Shown here piece by piece: positions 17,471-26,323 of a stretch of DNA of 64,000 bases. The translations under genes were made by a program, and so were the position numbers. The stretch comes from Hungatella sp. (GTDB taxonomy: Bacteria > Bacillota > Clostridia > Lachnospirales > Lachnospiraceae), in the NCBI GenBank assembly GCA_022792815.1, contig JAAWBS010000057.1:53004-117003 (forward strand). The letters run 5' to 3'. Each line of letters starts with the position of its first letter. Within the stretch, counting starts at the first letter, position 1. The notes under the pieces were generated by a model. It was not told where the DNA came from. It did no database searches and saw only the letters and a list, made by a program, of their open reading frames with translations.

Positions 17471-18247
17471 ATGAAAACAGTGATTTTAGCAGGGGGATAT
17501 GGCACGAGGATTTCTGAGGAGTCGATGTTTAAACCGAAGCCTATGGTTGAGATCGGAGGGATGCCGATTTTGTGGCATATTATGAAACATTATTCTTACT
17601 ATGGATTCCAGGACTTTATTATTTGTGCTGGTTATCGACAGAATGTGATAAAAGAGTGGTTTGCTAATTATTATTTACATACCAGTGATGTGACTTTTGA
17701 TTTCAGGGATAGCAATAGATTAATCGTTCATAAAAGTGAGTCAGAACCATGGCAGGTTACCATAGCAGATACTGGCTTAAACACAATGACAGGCGGAAGA
17801 ATAAAACGAATACAAAATTATATAGGCGACGAACCATTTTTTTTGACTTATGGCGATGCGGTATCAAATGTGAATCTTCAACAGCTTTTAGATTTTCATC
17901 AGATGCATAGGAAAACAGTTACTTTGACGACCGTGAATATAGCACAGCAAAAGGGAGTTTTAGATATAGACCAAGAAAACACAATTGTTTCATTTCGTGA
18001 AAAAGAAAATAATGACGGTGCTATTATAAACGGCGGTTTTATGGTTTGCAATCCAGAAATATTTCAATATTTACAAGATGATAATACAATATTGGAACAG
18101 GAACCTATGAGAGAGTTAGCAGGAAAAGGAGAATTGAAGGGGTTTTATCATAATGGATTTTGGCAATGCATGGATACCAAAAGAGAAAAAGATTTGCTTG
18201 AAAAATTGTGGCATAGCGAAAATGTACCGTGGAAAACATGGGATTGA
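17471..18247 (+). CDS. rfbF: Glucose-1-phosphate cytidylyltransferase
   Basis: A 258-residue enzyme making CDP-glucose from CTP and glucose-1-phosphate. It has the family N-terminus MKTVILAGGYGTRISEES, KPKPMVEIGG, GDAV and INGGFMV, and a length equal to characterised RfbF/DdhA proteins. ATG 17471 is chosen because the family begins at this Met and AAAGGA lies upstream; the in-frame ATG at 17450 adds seven atypical residues. The usual partners for CDP-deoxyhexose synthesis (CDP-glucose 4,6-dehydratase RfbG, RfbH) are absent from the window, so CDP-glucose may be used directly or processed elsewhere. Confidence 0.92.
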   Translation: MKTVILAGGYGTRISEESMFKPKPMVEIGGMPILWHIMKHYSYYGFQDFIICAGYRQNVIKEWFANYYLHTSDVTFDFRDSNRLIVHKSESEPWQVTIADTGLNTMTGGRIKRIQNYIGDEPFFLTYGDAVSNVNLQQLLDFHQMHRKTVTLTTVNIAQQKGVLDIDQENTIVSFREKENNDGAIINGGFMVCNPEIFQYLQDDNTILEQEPMRELAGKGELKGFYHNGFWQCMDTKREKDLLEKLWHSENVPWKTWD

Positions 18248-18265
18248 TGAGGACATGGATTAGTT

Positions 18266-19558
18266 ATGAAAAGCAGAAGACTGGCAGTATGCATACCGAC
18301 TTATAATCGTTCTGAGATAATCCTGGAATTTATTGAAAAACACATTGAGAGATATTTAAAATATGGTTTTGATATTTTTGTGTATGATTCCAGTGAGAAC
18401 TCTGATACAGAAAATATTGTTAAAAAAGGAATGGGGCAGTACAAGTCACTTCATTTTGTTAAAATTGACCCATCAGTGCATTCTAATATGAAGGTTTACA
18501 ATATATTCAAGGAGTTTGGGGAGAAACTGGATTATGAGTATTTGTGGATATGCGGGGATGCGGTAAGCTGGTCGGATCGTGTTCTTGAATCGGTGAATAT
18601 CTGCATAAATCAGGGTTATGATATGATTATTCCTAATCATCATGATGTTGAAAAGCTTGGGGATAAAATATATACGAATGTAAATCGTTTCTTTTTAGAC
18701 TGTGCATGGCAGATGACTTATTATGGGACGACTATAGTTAAAGTTTCTACAGTTCTGACAGATGTGGATTGGCCATATTTGATAAAAAAATATGCGGTTC
18801 CTGATTCCATTAACCTTTCACATGTCGCCTTTTACTTCGAAAAAATTAGTACCATGAGAGTATGGAGAGGCATTCACCTTTCCTTTGCTGAGTCAGATAT
18901 TATTGTATCATCTTTAAAGAAATCTTCTGGTTGGAAACAAGATACATTTTATATATGGTGTTATTGCTGGCCTACCATGATTAATCGGTTGCCGCAATGT
19001 TATACAAATAAGAAAAAAGTAATCAGAAAGAATGGCGCAAATTCGCTCATTCTGTCTTATAACAATTTAAAAGTCCTGAGATCTGAAAATATTTTTAATT
19101 CGGAGATTTATAAGCAATATAAAAACAAATGGCATAATTTGACTACAGTACCGCAATTGTCGTTATGGTTTTTATCGACGCTGCCTCCGGAGGCAGCGTT
19201 AGATATTCGGGGATATCTAAAAGAAATGCAGATTAAGAATAGAATAAAGAAATTCTGCAATCGATTTGAGAGAATTTATATTTATGGGGCTGGATTAAAG
19301 GCCAAAAGGTATACCAGATATTTAAATGAGATGGGCCTTGGATTTGAGGCTTATATGGTCACTGGTGATGTCGATGGAACAGAAACGATAGAAGGACATA
19401 AGGTTATTAAGTTTTCGCGGGATGTCTTGAATGATCGGAAAGCGGGGCTGTTGCTGGCTTTGAATAAGGAAAACACGAAAGAGGTAATGAAAAGTACTTT
19501 ACGAAGAGTCAAAAATAGAGTGATTTTTAGTGAATTTATATTGTGGAGGTTCATGTGA
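18266..19558 (+). CDS. GT2-like glycosyltransferase with C-terminal Rossmann module (paralogue B)
   Basis: A 430-residue paralogue of the gene at 14745-16040, with the same layout: LAVCIPTYNRSEIILEFI, FVYDSSENSD, WICGDAV, and the module at about 338-430 (IYIYGAGLKAKRYTRYL, GLLLALNKENTKEV). The stretch around 19170-19200 encodes LPPEAAL and includes a perfect DNA palindrome (GCTGCCTCCGGAGGCAGC). The weak GAGGAC precedes ATG 18266. The stop overlaps the next GTG start. Likely adds a related sugar to that added by paralogue A. Confidence 0.75.
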   Translation: MKSRRLAVCIPTYNRSEIILEFIEKHIERYLKYGFDIFVYDSSENSDTENIVKKGMGQYKSLHFVKIDPSVHSNMKVYNIFKEFGEKLDYEYLWICGDAVSWSDRVLESVNICINQGYDMIIPNHHDVEKLGDKIYTNVNRFFLDCAWQMTYYGTTIVKVSTVLTDVDWPYLIKKYAVPDSINLSHVAFYFEKISTMRVWRGIHLSFAESDIIVSSLKKSSGWKQDTFYIWCYCWPTMINRLPQCYTNKKKVIRKNGANSLILSYNNLKVLRSENIFNSEIYKQYKNKWHNLTTVPQLSLWFLSTLPPEAALDIRGYLKEMQIKNRIKKFCNRFERIYIYGAGLKAKRYTRYLNEMGLGFEAYMVTGDVDGTETIEGHKVIKFSRDVLNDRKAGLLLALNKENTKEVMKSTLRRVKNRVIFSEFILWRFM

Positions 19559-20880
19559 AGAAAGTATCGATCATTGTGCCTGTCTACAACGTAGAACAAT
19601 ATTTGGAACAATGCCTTGAGAGCGCACTGAATCAGACCATGCAGGAGATTGAGATTATCTGCATTAATGATGGATCTACAGATGGTTCTTTACAGATATT
19701 GGAGACAATGGCCCAAAAGGACAGGAGAATCAGGGTTGTGGACAAGCCGAATTCCGGGTATGGAAATACGATGAATATAGGAATTGATTTGGCAGTTGGG
19801 AAGTATTTAATATTTTTGGAGAGTGATGATTTTATATTACCCCAATTATGCGATACATTATATGAATTATGCGAGAGATATCATCTTGAAATAATTAAGA
19901 CAGATTATTATGAATTTAAAACATTGGGAGATCAGATCTGCGCCAGATATATGAAAGCTTCCGGGTCAGATACTTATCATCATGTCATAGACTGTCAAGA
20001 GAACAGGGTTCTGTTTCGGTCGGCGATGTACACATGGTCATGTATGTACAATCGGGAATTTATTATAAAAAATGGAATCCGCCACCAGGAAACTCCAGGG
20101 GCTTCTTACCAGGACAATGGATTTTGGTTTCAGACTTTGATGTACTGCCGGAGAATGTATTTGCTGGATCAGGCTTTTTATATGTATAGGCAGGATAATC
20201 CAAATTCGTCTATTCACAGCAAGGGAAAGGTACATGCTTTTTCGGAAGAGTATGCTTTTATCAGGAAAAAGATTGAGGAATACCCAGGAGATCAAAAGAC
20301 GCTCTTCCAAATCTGCGCATTTTTTAATATTAATCATAATCTAAACAGTCTGGCAAGAGTAGATAAAGCCTATACGGATGAATTAATAGAGCTTATTTTA
20401 CAAGATTTTTTGCTGTATAGAGATATCGGAGCATGGAACCCAAAGGAATTGGGGCTGGATTTTATAAAGAAAATGACGCTATTTTTATACAGCCCTCAGG
20501 AATTAAAAACCAGGCTGTGGAGTTATATGGACCAAAACTCAGTCAGAAACGATGTTCTGGAAAGGTATGACACCTATATTCTCTATGGGGCGGGAGTCTA
20601 TGCGCAGGAGCTTTTGGCAGAGCTGGAAGAGCGCAAGTTTTGGAATAAGAACATTTTGTGCGGGGTTACCTCTCCCCAAAGGTCAGGAGAAAAGATATGC
20701 GGTGTGGAGATACAGCCGATACAGGACTTACTGCAATATAAAGATTCTGCCCTGGTGATCGTCTGCGCGAGGAAGGAATCAGAGAATTACACGCAGATGT
20801 GTGCGAACCTTGATGAGTGGGGAGTGCGGCATAGGATCCACTCGAAAGAACTGATCGTGAAGGATTTTTGGCCGGTATAG
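19555..20880 (+). CDS. GT2 glycosyltransferase with C-terminal Rossmann module
   Basis: A 441-residue protein starting at GTG 19555, which overlaps the previous TGA and has GGAGG 5 bases upstream; an in-frame GTG at 19543 lies before that site. Residues 1 to about 230 are a GT2 domain (VSIIVPVYNVEQYLEQC, INDGSTDGS, FLESDDF). The module spans about 340-441 (YILYGAGVYAQELLAEL, LVIVCARKESENYTQM). The DNA is AT-rich through the transferase part and visibly more GC-rich in the module, mirroring the composition break at the left end of the AT-rich block. Confidence 0.85.
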   Translation: MKKVSIIVPVYNVEQYLEQCLESALNQTMQEIEIICINDGSTDGSLQILETMAQKDRRIRVVDKPNSGYGNTMNIGIDLAVGKYLIFLESDDFILPQLCDTLYELCERYHLEIIKTDYYEFKTLGDQICARYMKASGSDTYHHVIDCQENRVLFRSAMYTWSCMYNREFIIKNGIRHQETPGASYQDNGFWFQTLMYCRRMYLLDQAFYMYRQDNPNSSIHSKGKVHAFSEEYAFIRKKIEEYPGDQKTLFQICAFFNINHNLNSLARVDKAYTDELIELILQDFLLYRDIGAWNPKELGLDFIKKMTLFLYSPQELKTRLWSYMDQNSVRNDVLERYDTYILYGAGVYAQELLAELEERKFWNKNILCGVTSPQRSGEKICGVEIQPIQDLLQYKDSALVIVCARKESENYTQMCANLDEWGVRHRIHSKELIVKDFWPV

Positions 20881-20916
20881 CGATGGCGGGAGACAACAGA
20901 AAGGCTGAAGAGGACA

Positions 20917-23208
20917 GTGGTATACTCATTTGATGTTTTTGATACATTGATTACAAGAAGTACGGCAACGCCAGAGGGGATCTTTGCTGTCATGCAGAGA
21001 CGGCTTGGGAACGATAGCCAGTTGGATGAGTTTATAAAAGCCAATTTTTATGAGCTGCGTATCGGCGCAGAACAGGTGGCACGGAATACCTATTGTAAAG
21101 ATGGAATAGAGGATGTTACCCTAGAGCAGATTTATGGAGTCTTCGTGCAGACTTATAAGATCTCTCAGAAACAGGCTGTCTTTTTGCAGAATTTGGAGAG
21201 GCAGACGGAGGTTGACTATGTATATGGAATTCCTAGGAATATAGCACGGGTAAAGGGACTGATCGCTGATCGTCAAAGAGTGATTCTCATTTCTGATATG
21301 TATCTGGATGGGGATACCATACGGCGTATGCTGGTAAAGGTGGATCCGGTCTTTGAGGGAATTCCTCTGTATGTTTCCTCTAATGAAGAAAAAAAGAATA
21401 AGTATTCAGGAAATCTGTTTCGGGCAGTAAAAGAAAAGGAACATTTAGAATACAGGGAATGGGTACACACTGGCGACAATATTCACTCGGATTATAATGT
21501 CCCCAAAAGTCTGGGAATTTCAAGTGAACGGTACGCAGCAGACGGCCTGCTTGAAATAGAGAAACATTATTTTAAAAATGAGAATGATGCAGGAACCCAG
21601 CTGATGCTGGGGGCCGCAAAGCTTGCTCGTCTTTATGGTGAAAAAAGTGAGGAGTATCGGTTGGGCTGCGGCATAGGAGGGCCGGTGCTGTATCCCTATG
21701 TGGAATGGCTGCTGGCGGACAGTGTGAAAAGAGGGATAAACCGGCTTTATTTTGTGGCGAGAGACGGTTACCTCTTAAAAGAGATAGCGGACGAATTAGT
21801 CAGGCAGAATGATTTTCCGGTATCCACCCGCTATATCTATGGCTCGCGGAAGGCCTGGAGAATCCCTGATTCCGAAGGGCTTCAAGACGAGATCAGGGAG
21901 ATCTATGAGGGGGCTTATAAAGACCGGATCTTTGGCTTGTCCGATATGGCAGATTTTTTTCAGATGGGAGAAGAGGAGCTGTCGGGTTTTCTTCCTCCCA
22001 ATCTTTGTAAAAAGCAGGTGATGTGGAATATATCGGTCACGACGATTGTGCTGAACTATCTTTTGAGACGGCCGGATTTTTTAAAGAGACTGAGTCAGAT
22101 CTATGAGCGGAAGAGGAAACTGCTGATAGATTATTTACGGCAAGAGATCGACATCCATGACGATAAGTTTGCCTTTGTTGATTTAGCCGGAACTGGTCTT
22201 ACACAGGAATGTCTGGCAAAGGTTTTGGGACAATTTTATGAGGGAAAAGTAAAAAATTATTTTTTTCGGTTGGATCAGATAAAAGAAGCCATATGTGATT
22301 ATTATGTGTTTTATCCCAATTTTGTCCCTTATTATGTGTTGCTGGAAATGCTGTGCAGAGCTCCCCACGAACAGACGGTGGGATATGAAGAGACGGAAGA
22401 CGGGAGAATTATCCCTGTTTTTACAGAAGTGGACGGACTGGCAATCGTGAAACACGGGGTGCCAGAATTTATTCGAGGGGCCAGAAGGTTTGCCGGGATT
22501 TATGAGGAGGTATTGACCAAAAATCCGGGATTTTCCGGTTCTGTCAGCTGTATTTTGCCATACCTGAATTATATCTATCATAGTCCGGACCCAACAGTTT
22601 TGGACTATTTTGGGGACATGCCGGATATGCTGACCGGACGGGAGAAACAGGTGTCACGGTATGGCCCGAAACTGTCTGACAAGGACATAAAGAATCTGTT
22701 CTGGTATCGGGGGGATCAGGTGCCGGAATATGGTTATAAAGGAGCTTCTCTACCGTATTCCCTGTTGAGATGTACGGAAAAACAAAAACGGAAGATTGAA
22801 CGCTATCAATGGCTCTATGGCTCTTTATACGGGAGAGTTTATCGGTATATACGTAAGGCGGTAAGCAGTAAATTGGATTACCGTGCTGCCAGTGTGTATG
22901 ACTGTATTCCGAATTGTATTGCCATATATGGAGCCGGTAAGGTGGGGCAGCGCTTCTACCGGCAGATTACGGGCAGAGAAAAGGTCAATGGTATCCGTTA
23001 TTCTTCTGATGTGGTTCTGTGGCTGGATCGAAATTATGAGATGTACCAGAGGGAGGGGATGCCGGTATGCGCTCCGGCGGAGGCGATGAAACAGGAGTAT
23101 GCGATGCTCGTCATAGCAGTGGCACAAAAGAGTGTTGCGGACAGCATTGAGAAAAGCCTGTTGGAGATAGGGGTAGAGAGACATAAGATTTTTTGGCTCA
23201 GGCAGTAA
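20917..23208 (+). CDS. HAD-like multidomain glycan-locus protein with C-terminal Rossmann module
   Basis: A 763-residue protein. It opens with SFDVFDTL, the HAD nucleophile loop (Asp6, Asp9), followed by ILISDMYLD and HTGDNIHSDYNVPKSLG, the later HAD motifs, so residues 1 to about 220 are a HAD phosphatase-like domain. The region about 230-640 has LYFVARDGYLLKEIAD and is known from polysaccharide clusters but has no assigned activity. Residues about 667-763 are the module (IAIYGAGKVGQRFYRQI, VLWLDRN). GTG start with GAAGAGGA upstream. Possible roles: phosphatase acting on a phosphosugar, or a phosphotransferase. Function not established. Confidence 0.7.
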   Translation: MVYSFDVFDTLITRSTATPEGIFAVMQRRLGNDSQLDEFIKANFYELRIGAEQVARNTYCKDGIEDVTLEQIYGVFVQTYKISQKQAVFLQNLERQTEVDYVYGIPRNIARVKGLIADRQRVILISDMYLDGDTIRRMLVKVDPVFEGIPLYVSSNEEKKNKYSGNLFRAVKEKEHLEYREWVHTGDNIHSDYNVPKSLGISSERYAADGLLEIEKHYFKNENDAGTQLMLGAAKLARLYGEKSEEYRLGCGIGGPVLYPYVEWLLADSVKRGINRLYFVARDGYLLKEIADELVRQNDFPVSTRYIYGSRKAWRIPDSEGLQDEIREIYEGAYKDRIFGLSDMADFFQMGEEELSGFLPPNLCKKQVMWNISVTTIVLNYLLRRPDFLKRLSQIYERKRKLLIDYLRQEIDIHDDKFAFVDLAGTGLTQECLAKVLGQFYEGKVKNYFFRLDQIKEAICDYYVFYPNFVPYYVLLEMLCRAPHEQTVGYEETEDGRIIPVFTEVDGLAIVKHGVPEFIRGARRFAGIYEEVLTKNPGFSGSVSCILPYLNYIYHSPDPTVLDYFGDMPDMLTGREKQVSRYGPKLSDKDIKNLFWYRGDQVPEYGYKGASLPYSLLRCTEKQKRKIERYQWLYGSLYGRVYRYIRKAVSSKLDYRAASVYDCIPNCIAIYGAGKVGQRFYRQITGREKVNGIRYSSDVVLWLDRNYEMYQREGMPVCAPAEAMKQEYAMLVIAVAQKSVADSIEKSLLEIGVERHKIFWLRQ

Positions 23209-23268
23209 GGGAATTGTGATGTTAATAGTAACCCTTTATAAGAGCCAGAAGGAAAACAGGAGGTTGAC

Positions 23269-25095
23269 ATGAAACAAAGGTTGGCAGATTATGTTGCAGA
23301 CTTTCTGGTCGAACATGGAGTGACGGACTGCTTTAGTGTGGTCGGCGGAGGCGCCATGCATCTAAATGATGCGCTGGGACATAAACAAGGGTTAACAGTG
23401 ACTTATCATCATCATGAACAGGCCTGCGCCATTGCTGCGGAAGCTTATGCCCGGCTGGACAATCGGATCGCCGTCGTATGTGTCACGACGGGTCCGGGAG
23501 GGACCAATGCTTTGACCGGAGTTGTGTGCGGCTGGCTTGATTCGATTCCCATGTTTATCATCAGCGGACAGGTTCGCTATGACACCACAGCACGGTACGC
23601 CCTACCATATACGGGGACGCCGCTTCGTTCTATGGGAGATCAGGAATATGATATCGTAAAGTCGGTGGAGCCGATGACAAAGTACGCCGTCATGATTGAG
23701 CGCCCGGAACAGATTCGATATGCGCTGGAGAGAGGATGGCATCTGGCCACGACAGGGCGTCCGGGCCCGGTATGGATCGATATTCCGGTTAATTATCAGG
23801 GGTGTGCAATCGACCCTGAAGAGTTGGAAGGATATGACCCGAAGGAGGATGACAAAAAGCTTCCTCCTCCTGTCGGGGATCTTGTCATTCAAACAGTTCT
23901 TGAGAAAATCAGAGATGCAGAGCGCCCTGTCTTTTATGCAGGTTATGGGATTCGCCTGTCAGGCGCGTATGAGAAGTTCCGCTCTGTCATGAAAAAATTG
24001 AATATCCCGATCGTTACTTATTGGAATGCCGTAGATCTGGTCGAGGATGAAGAGCCGTTATACTGTGGCCGTGCCGGCAATATGGGAGATCGGCCAGGAA
24101 ACTGGGCGATTCAGAATGCAGACTTGATTCTTGCTGTCGGAACGCGCATTTCGATCCGTCAGGTGGGATATAACTGGGAAACCTGGGCGCGTGCCGCCAA
24201 AGTGATTATGGTGGATATTGACCAGGCGGAGTTAAGGAAGCCAACCCTTCATGTGGAAATGCCTATATGGGCGGATGCGAAGGATTTCCTGACAAAGCTG
24301 GACAAAGCCGCAATCGGTTCGGTGAATACCAGGAAAGAATGGCTGAATACATGCGAAAGATGGAAAAGAGAGTATCCTGTGGTTTTAGAGAAGCATTGGG
24401 CAGAAAATGGCCAAACTGCCAATGTCTATGGGTTTATTCGTTATCTTAGCAGCAAATTGCCGGAGGGCAGTCTGACGGCTGTTTCGAATGGTGCATGCTG
24501 CGTGGTTGGCAATCAGGCATATGTGATAAAAAAGGGAAGCCGTATGGCGAATAACAGCGGGACTGCCAGCATGGGATACGGACTTCCGGCTGCGATCGGC
24601 ACCTGCATTGCCGGCAATCGCAAAACTACGGTCTGTCTGGAGGGCGACGGAAGCATAATGATGAATTTACAGGAGCTGCAGACGATCTTGACAAACCGTT
24701 TGCCGATTAAAGTGTTTTTGATCAACAATAACGGCTATCATTCGATCCGCATTACCCAGACGAATCTGTTTGGTCATCACACAAAGGTTGGCATAGGCCC
24801 TGAGTCCGGTGACCTTTCTTTTCCTGAATTTGAAAAGATCGCGGCAGCTTTTGGATATCCATATTACAGCGCACACAGCAATGCAGAGATGAAACAGGCC
24901 GTTGATGAGGCCCTGGCAGCGGATGGGCCGGTATTTTGTGAGATTTTTACCGGGAAGGATCAGGTGTGGGAGCCGAAAAGCAGTACAAAGAGATTGGAGG
25001 ACGGAAGTCTGGTAAGCCCGCCTTTGGAAGATTTAGCACCGTTTCTTTCCAGAGAGGAACTTGAGAAGAATATGTTGATTCCTTTATTAGAGTGA
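23269..25095 (+). CDS. Thiamine-diphosphate-dependent enzyme, acetolactate synthase-like
   Basis: A 608-residue enzyme with three ThDP-family domains: the N-terminal pyrimidine-binding domain with catalytic Glu50 in HHHEQACA, a central domain about residues 205-345, and the C-terminal pyrophosphate site GDGS (from about 459) followed by NNNG. It resembles IlvB but is encoded without a small regulatory subunit and sits inside a glycan locus. Related ThDP enzymes there can attach a two-carbon unit to CDP-ketosugars (YerE in yersiniose synthesis), so with RfbF a branched-chain CDP-sugar is one possibility. That link is inference. AGGAGG precedes the ATG. Confidence 0.8.
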   Translation: MKQRLADYVADFLVEHGVTDCFSVVGGGAMHLNDALGHKQGLTVTYHHHEQACAIAAEAYARLDNRIAVVCVTTGPGGTNALTGVVCGWLDSIPMFIISGQVRYDTTARYALPYTGTPLRSMGDQEYDIVKSVEPMTKYAVMIERPEQIRYALERGWHLATTGRPGPVWIDIPVNYQGCAIDPEELEGYDPKEDDKKLPPPVGDLVIQTVLEKIRDAERPVFYAGYGIRLSGAYEKFRSVMKKLNIPIVTYWNAVDLVEDEEPLYCGRAGNMGDRPGNWAIQNADLILAVGTRISIRQVGYNWETWARAAKVIMVDIDQAELRKPTLHVEMPIWADAKDFLTKLDKAAIGSVNTRKEWLNTCERWKREYPVVLEKHWAENGQTANVYGFIRYLSSKLPEGSLTAVSNGACCVVGNQAYVIKKGSRMANNSGTASMGYGLPAAIGTCIAGNRKTTVCLEGDGSIMMNLQELQTILTNRLPIKVFLINNNGYHSIRITQTNLFGHHTKVGIGPESGDLSFPEFEKIAAAFGYPYYSAHSNAEMKQAVDEALAADGPVFCEIFTGKDQVWEPKSSTKRLEDGSLVSPPLEDLAPFLSREELEKNMLIPLLE

Positions 25096-25121
25096 CGGAA
25101 TATATTGGTCGGAGGGTCTAT

Positions 25122-26264
25122 ATGCTGCAAATCAGAAGAGACAATTTAAAGAATATTTTTCTTAAACATGAAAGAATCGTTTTGTTTGGTGCCGGGACGC
25201 TTACGAGTGCTATGTTTGAAGCGTACAAAGATTTGGGTTTTGAGAAAAAGGTGGACTATATCCTTGACAACGACAAGGAAAAAGACGGAAAGACCGTGAA
25301 CCTTAATGGAAAAGCAATACCAATGCTTTCGCCGGAACGTTTTGCGGGTTTAGGATATCAGGATTATGTGCTCCTGATTATGCCGGTATTTATGTTGGAT
25401 ATCGTACAGCAGATGGATTCCATTGCTGAATTTGACAATATCCCTGCCTATATTTACGCTTTTGCGATGAACGAAAAAGAGCGTGGAACGATTCCTTTTT
25501 CGTTTCGGAATACAAAAGAGCCTTGTATTCCAAGGATTCTTCACTATTTCTGGTTTGGGAAAAAGGAAATGCCGGATAAATATAAGAAGAATCTTGAATC
25601 CTGGAGGCGTTATTGTCCGGGCTTTAAGCTGATCCGGTGGGATGAGTCTAACTATGATTATAAGAAAGTGCCGTTTATGAGTCAGGCATATGAAACCAGG
25701 CAGTGGGCATATGTCACAGATTATGCGAGAAAAGATGTCATTTATAACCATGGAGGAATTTATCTGGACACAGATGTTGAGTTGGTAAAGCCGATCGATG
25801 ATTTATTGTACAATGACTTTTTTGTCTGCCGGGATGATGTGGCTAATATCAACACTGGCTCTGGGTTCGGGGCTGTAAAGGGGGAGGCTTTGGTAAAAGC
25901 TTTAAGAGATGATTATCTTGGACAAAGATTTGTTGATTCGAGTGGGCAAATTGTGGGAAAAGCGTGTGGTGTCTACGAGACCGCTGTCTTAATAAAATTT
26001 GGTTATCAACCGGATAATACATTTCAGAAGCTAGGTGAAGGAGAGGTCGTTTTTACCAGGGACGTGCTGTGCCCGATCAGCTGGATTGGAATGCCGAATA
26101 CATATTCCCAGAGGACGATTGCGATTCATAAGTATGATGATCTCTTGATTGACGGGAAAGGAAAGGAGGAGGCATCGAAACGGCGGGCGGAAATAATATC
26201 ACTCATAAACAGGTCGGATGGGAAATATGCAGTGGACGGCAAAACAGGCCATGTCAGCAATTAA
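25122..26264 (+). CDS. GT32-like capsular glycosyltransferase with N-terminal Rossmann module
   Basis: A 380-residue protein. Residues about 12-105 are the module (IVLFGAGTLTSAMFEAY, YILDNDKEKDGK). Residues about 140-360 are a GT32/capsular polysaccharide transferase: IPRILHYFWFGKKEMP, WAYVTDYARKDVIYNHGG, and IYLDTDVEL carrying the DxD metal motif. ATG 25122 is chosen because CGGAGGG lies 5-8 bases upstream; an earlier in-frame GTG (25092) overlaps the previous stop but has no clear ribosome site. Transfers a hexose or related sugar; donor unknown. Confidence 0.85.
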   Translation: MLQIRRDNLKNIFLKHERIVLFGAGTLTSAMFEAYKDLGFEKKVDYILDNDKEKDGKTVNLNGKAIPMLSPERFAGLGYQDYVLLIMPVFMLDIVQQMDSIAEFDNIPAYIYAFAMNEKERGTIPFSFRNTKEPCIPRILHYFWFGKKEMPDKYKKNLESWRRYCPGFKLIRWDESNYDYKKVPFMSQAYETRQWAYVTDYARKDVIYNHGGIYLDTDVELVKPIDDLLYNDFFVCRDDVANINTGSGFGAVKGEALVKALRDDYLGQRFVDSSGQIVGKACGVYETAVLIKFGYQPDNTFQKLGEGEVVFTRDVLCPISWIGMPNTYSQRTIAIHKYDDLLIDGKGKEEASKRRAEIISLINRSDGKYAVDGKTGHVSN

Positions 26265-26323
26265 CATTCCGTCAGAGGAATGGTCTGTCTGCAAAGCAAA
26301 GTTATAATCGAGGAAATCAAATC

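Noticed and set aside
3500..20600. Prophage, integrative element or insertion sequence
   Set aside because: The block is AT-rich and probably acquired, but no integrase, transposase, terminal repeat or attachment site was seen; homologous or module-based exchange fits better.
23269..25095. IlvB acetolactate synthase of branched-chain amino acid synthesis
   Set aside because: No ilvN/ilvH or other ilv gene is near by and the gene sits inside a glycan operon; left as a general ThDP enzyme.
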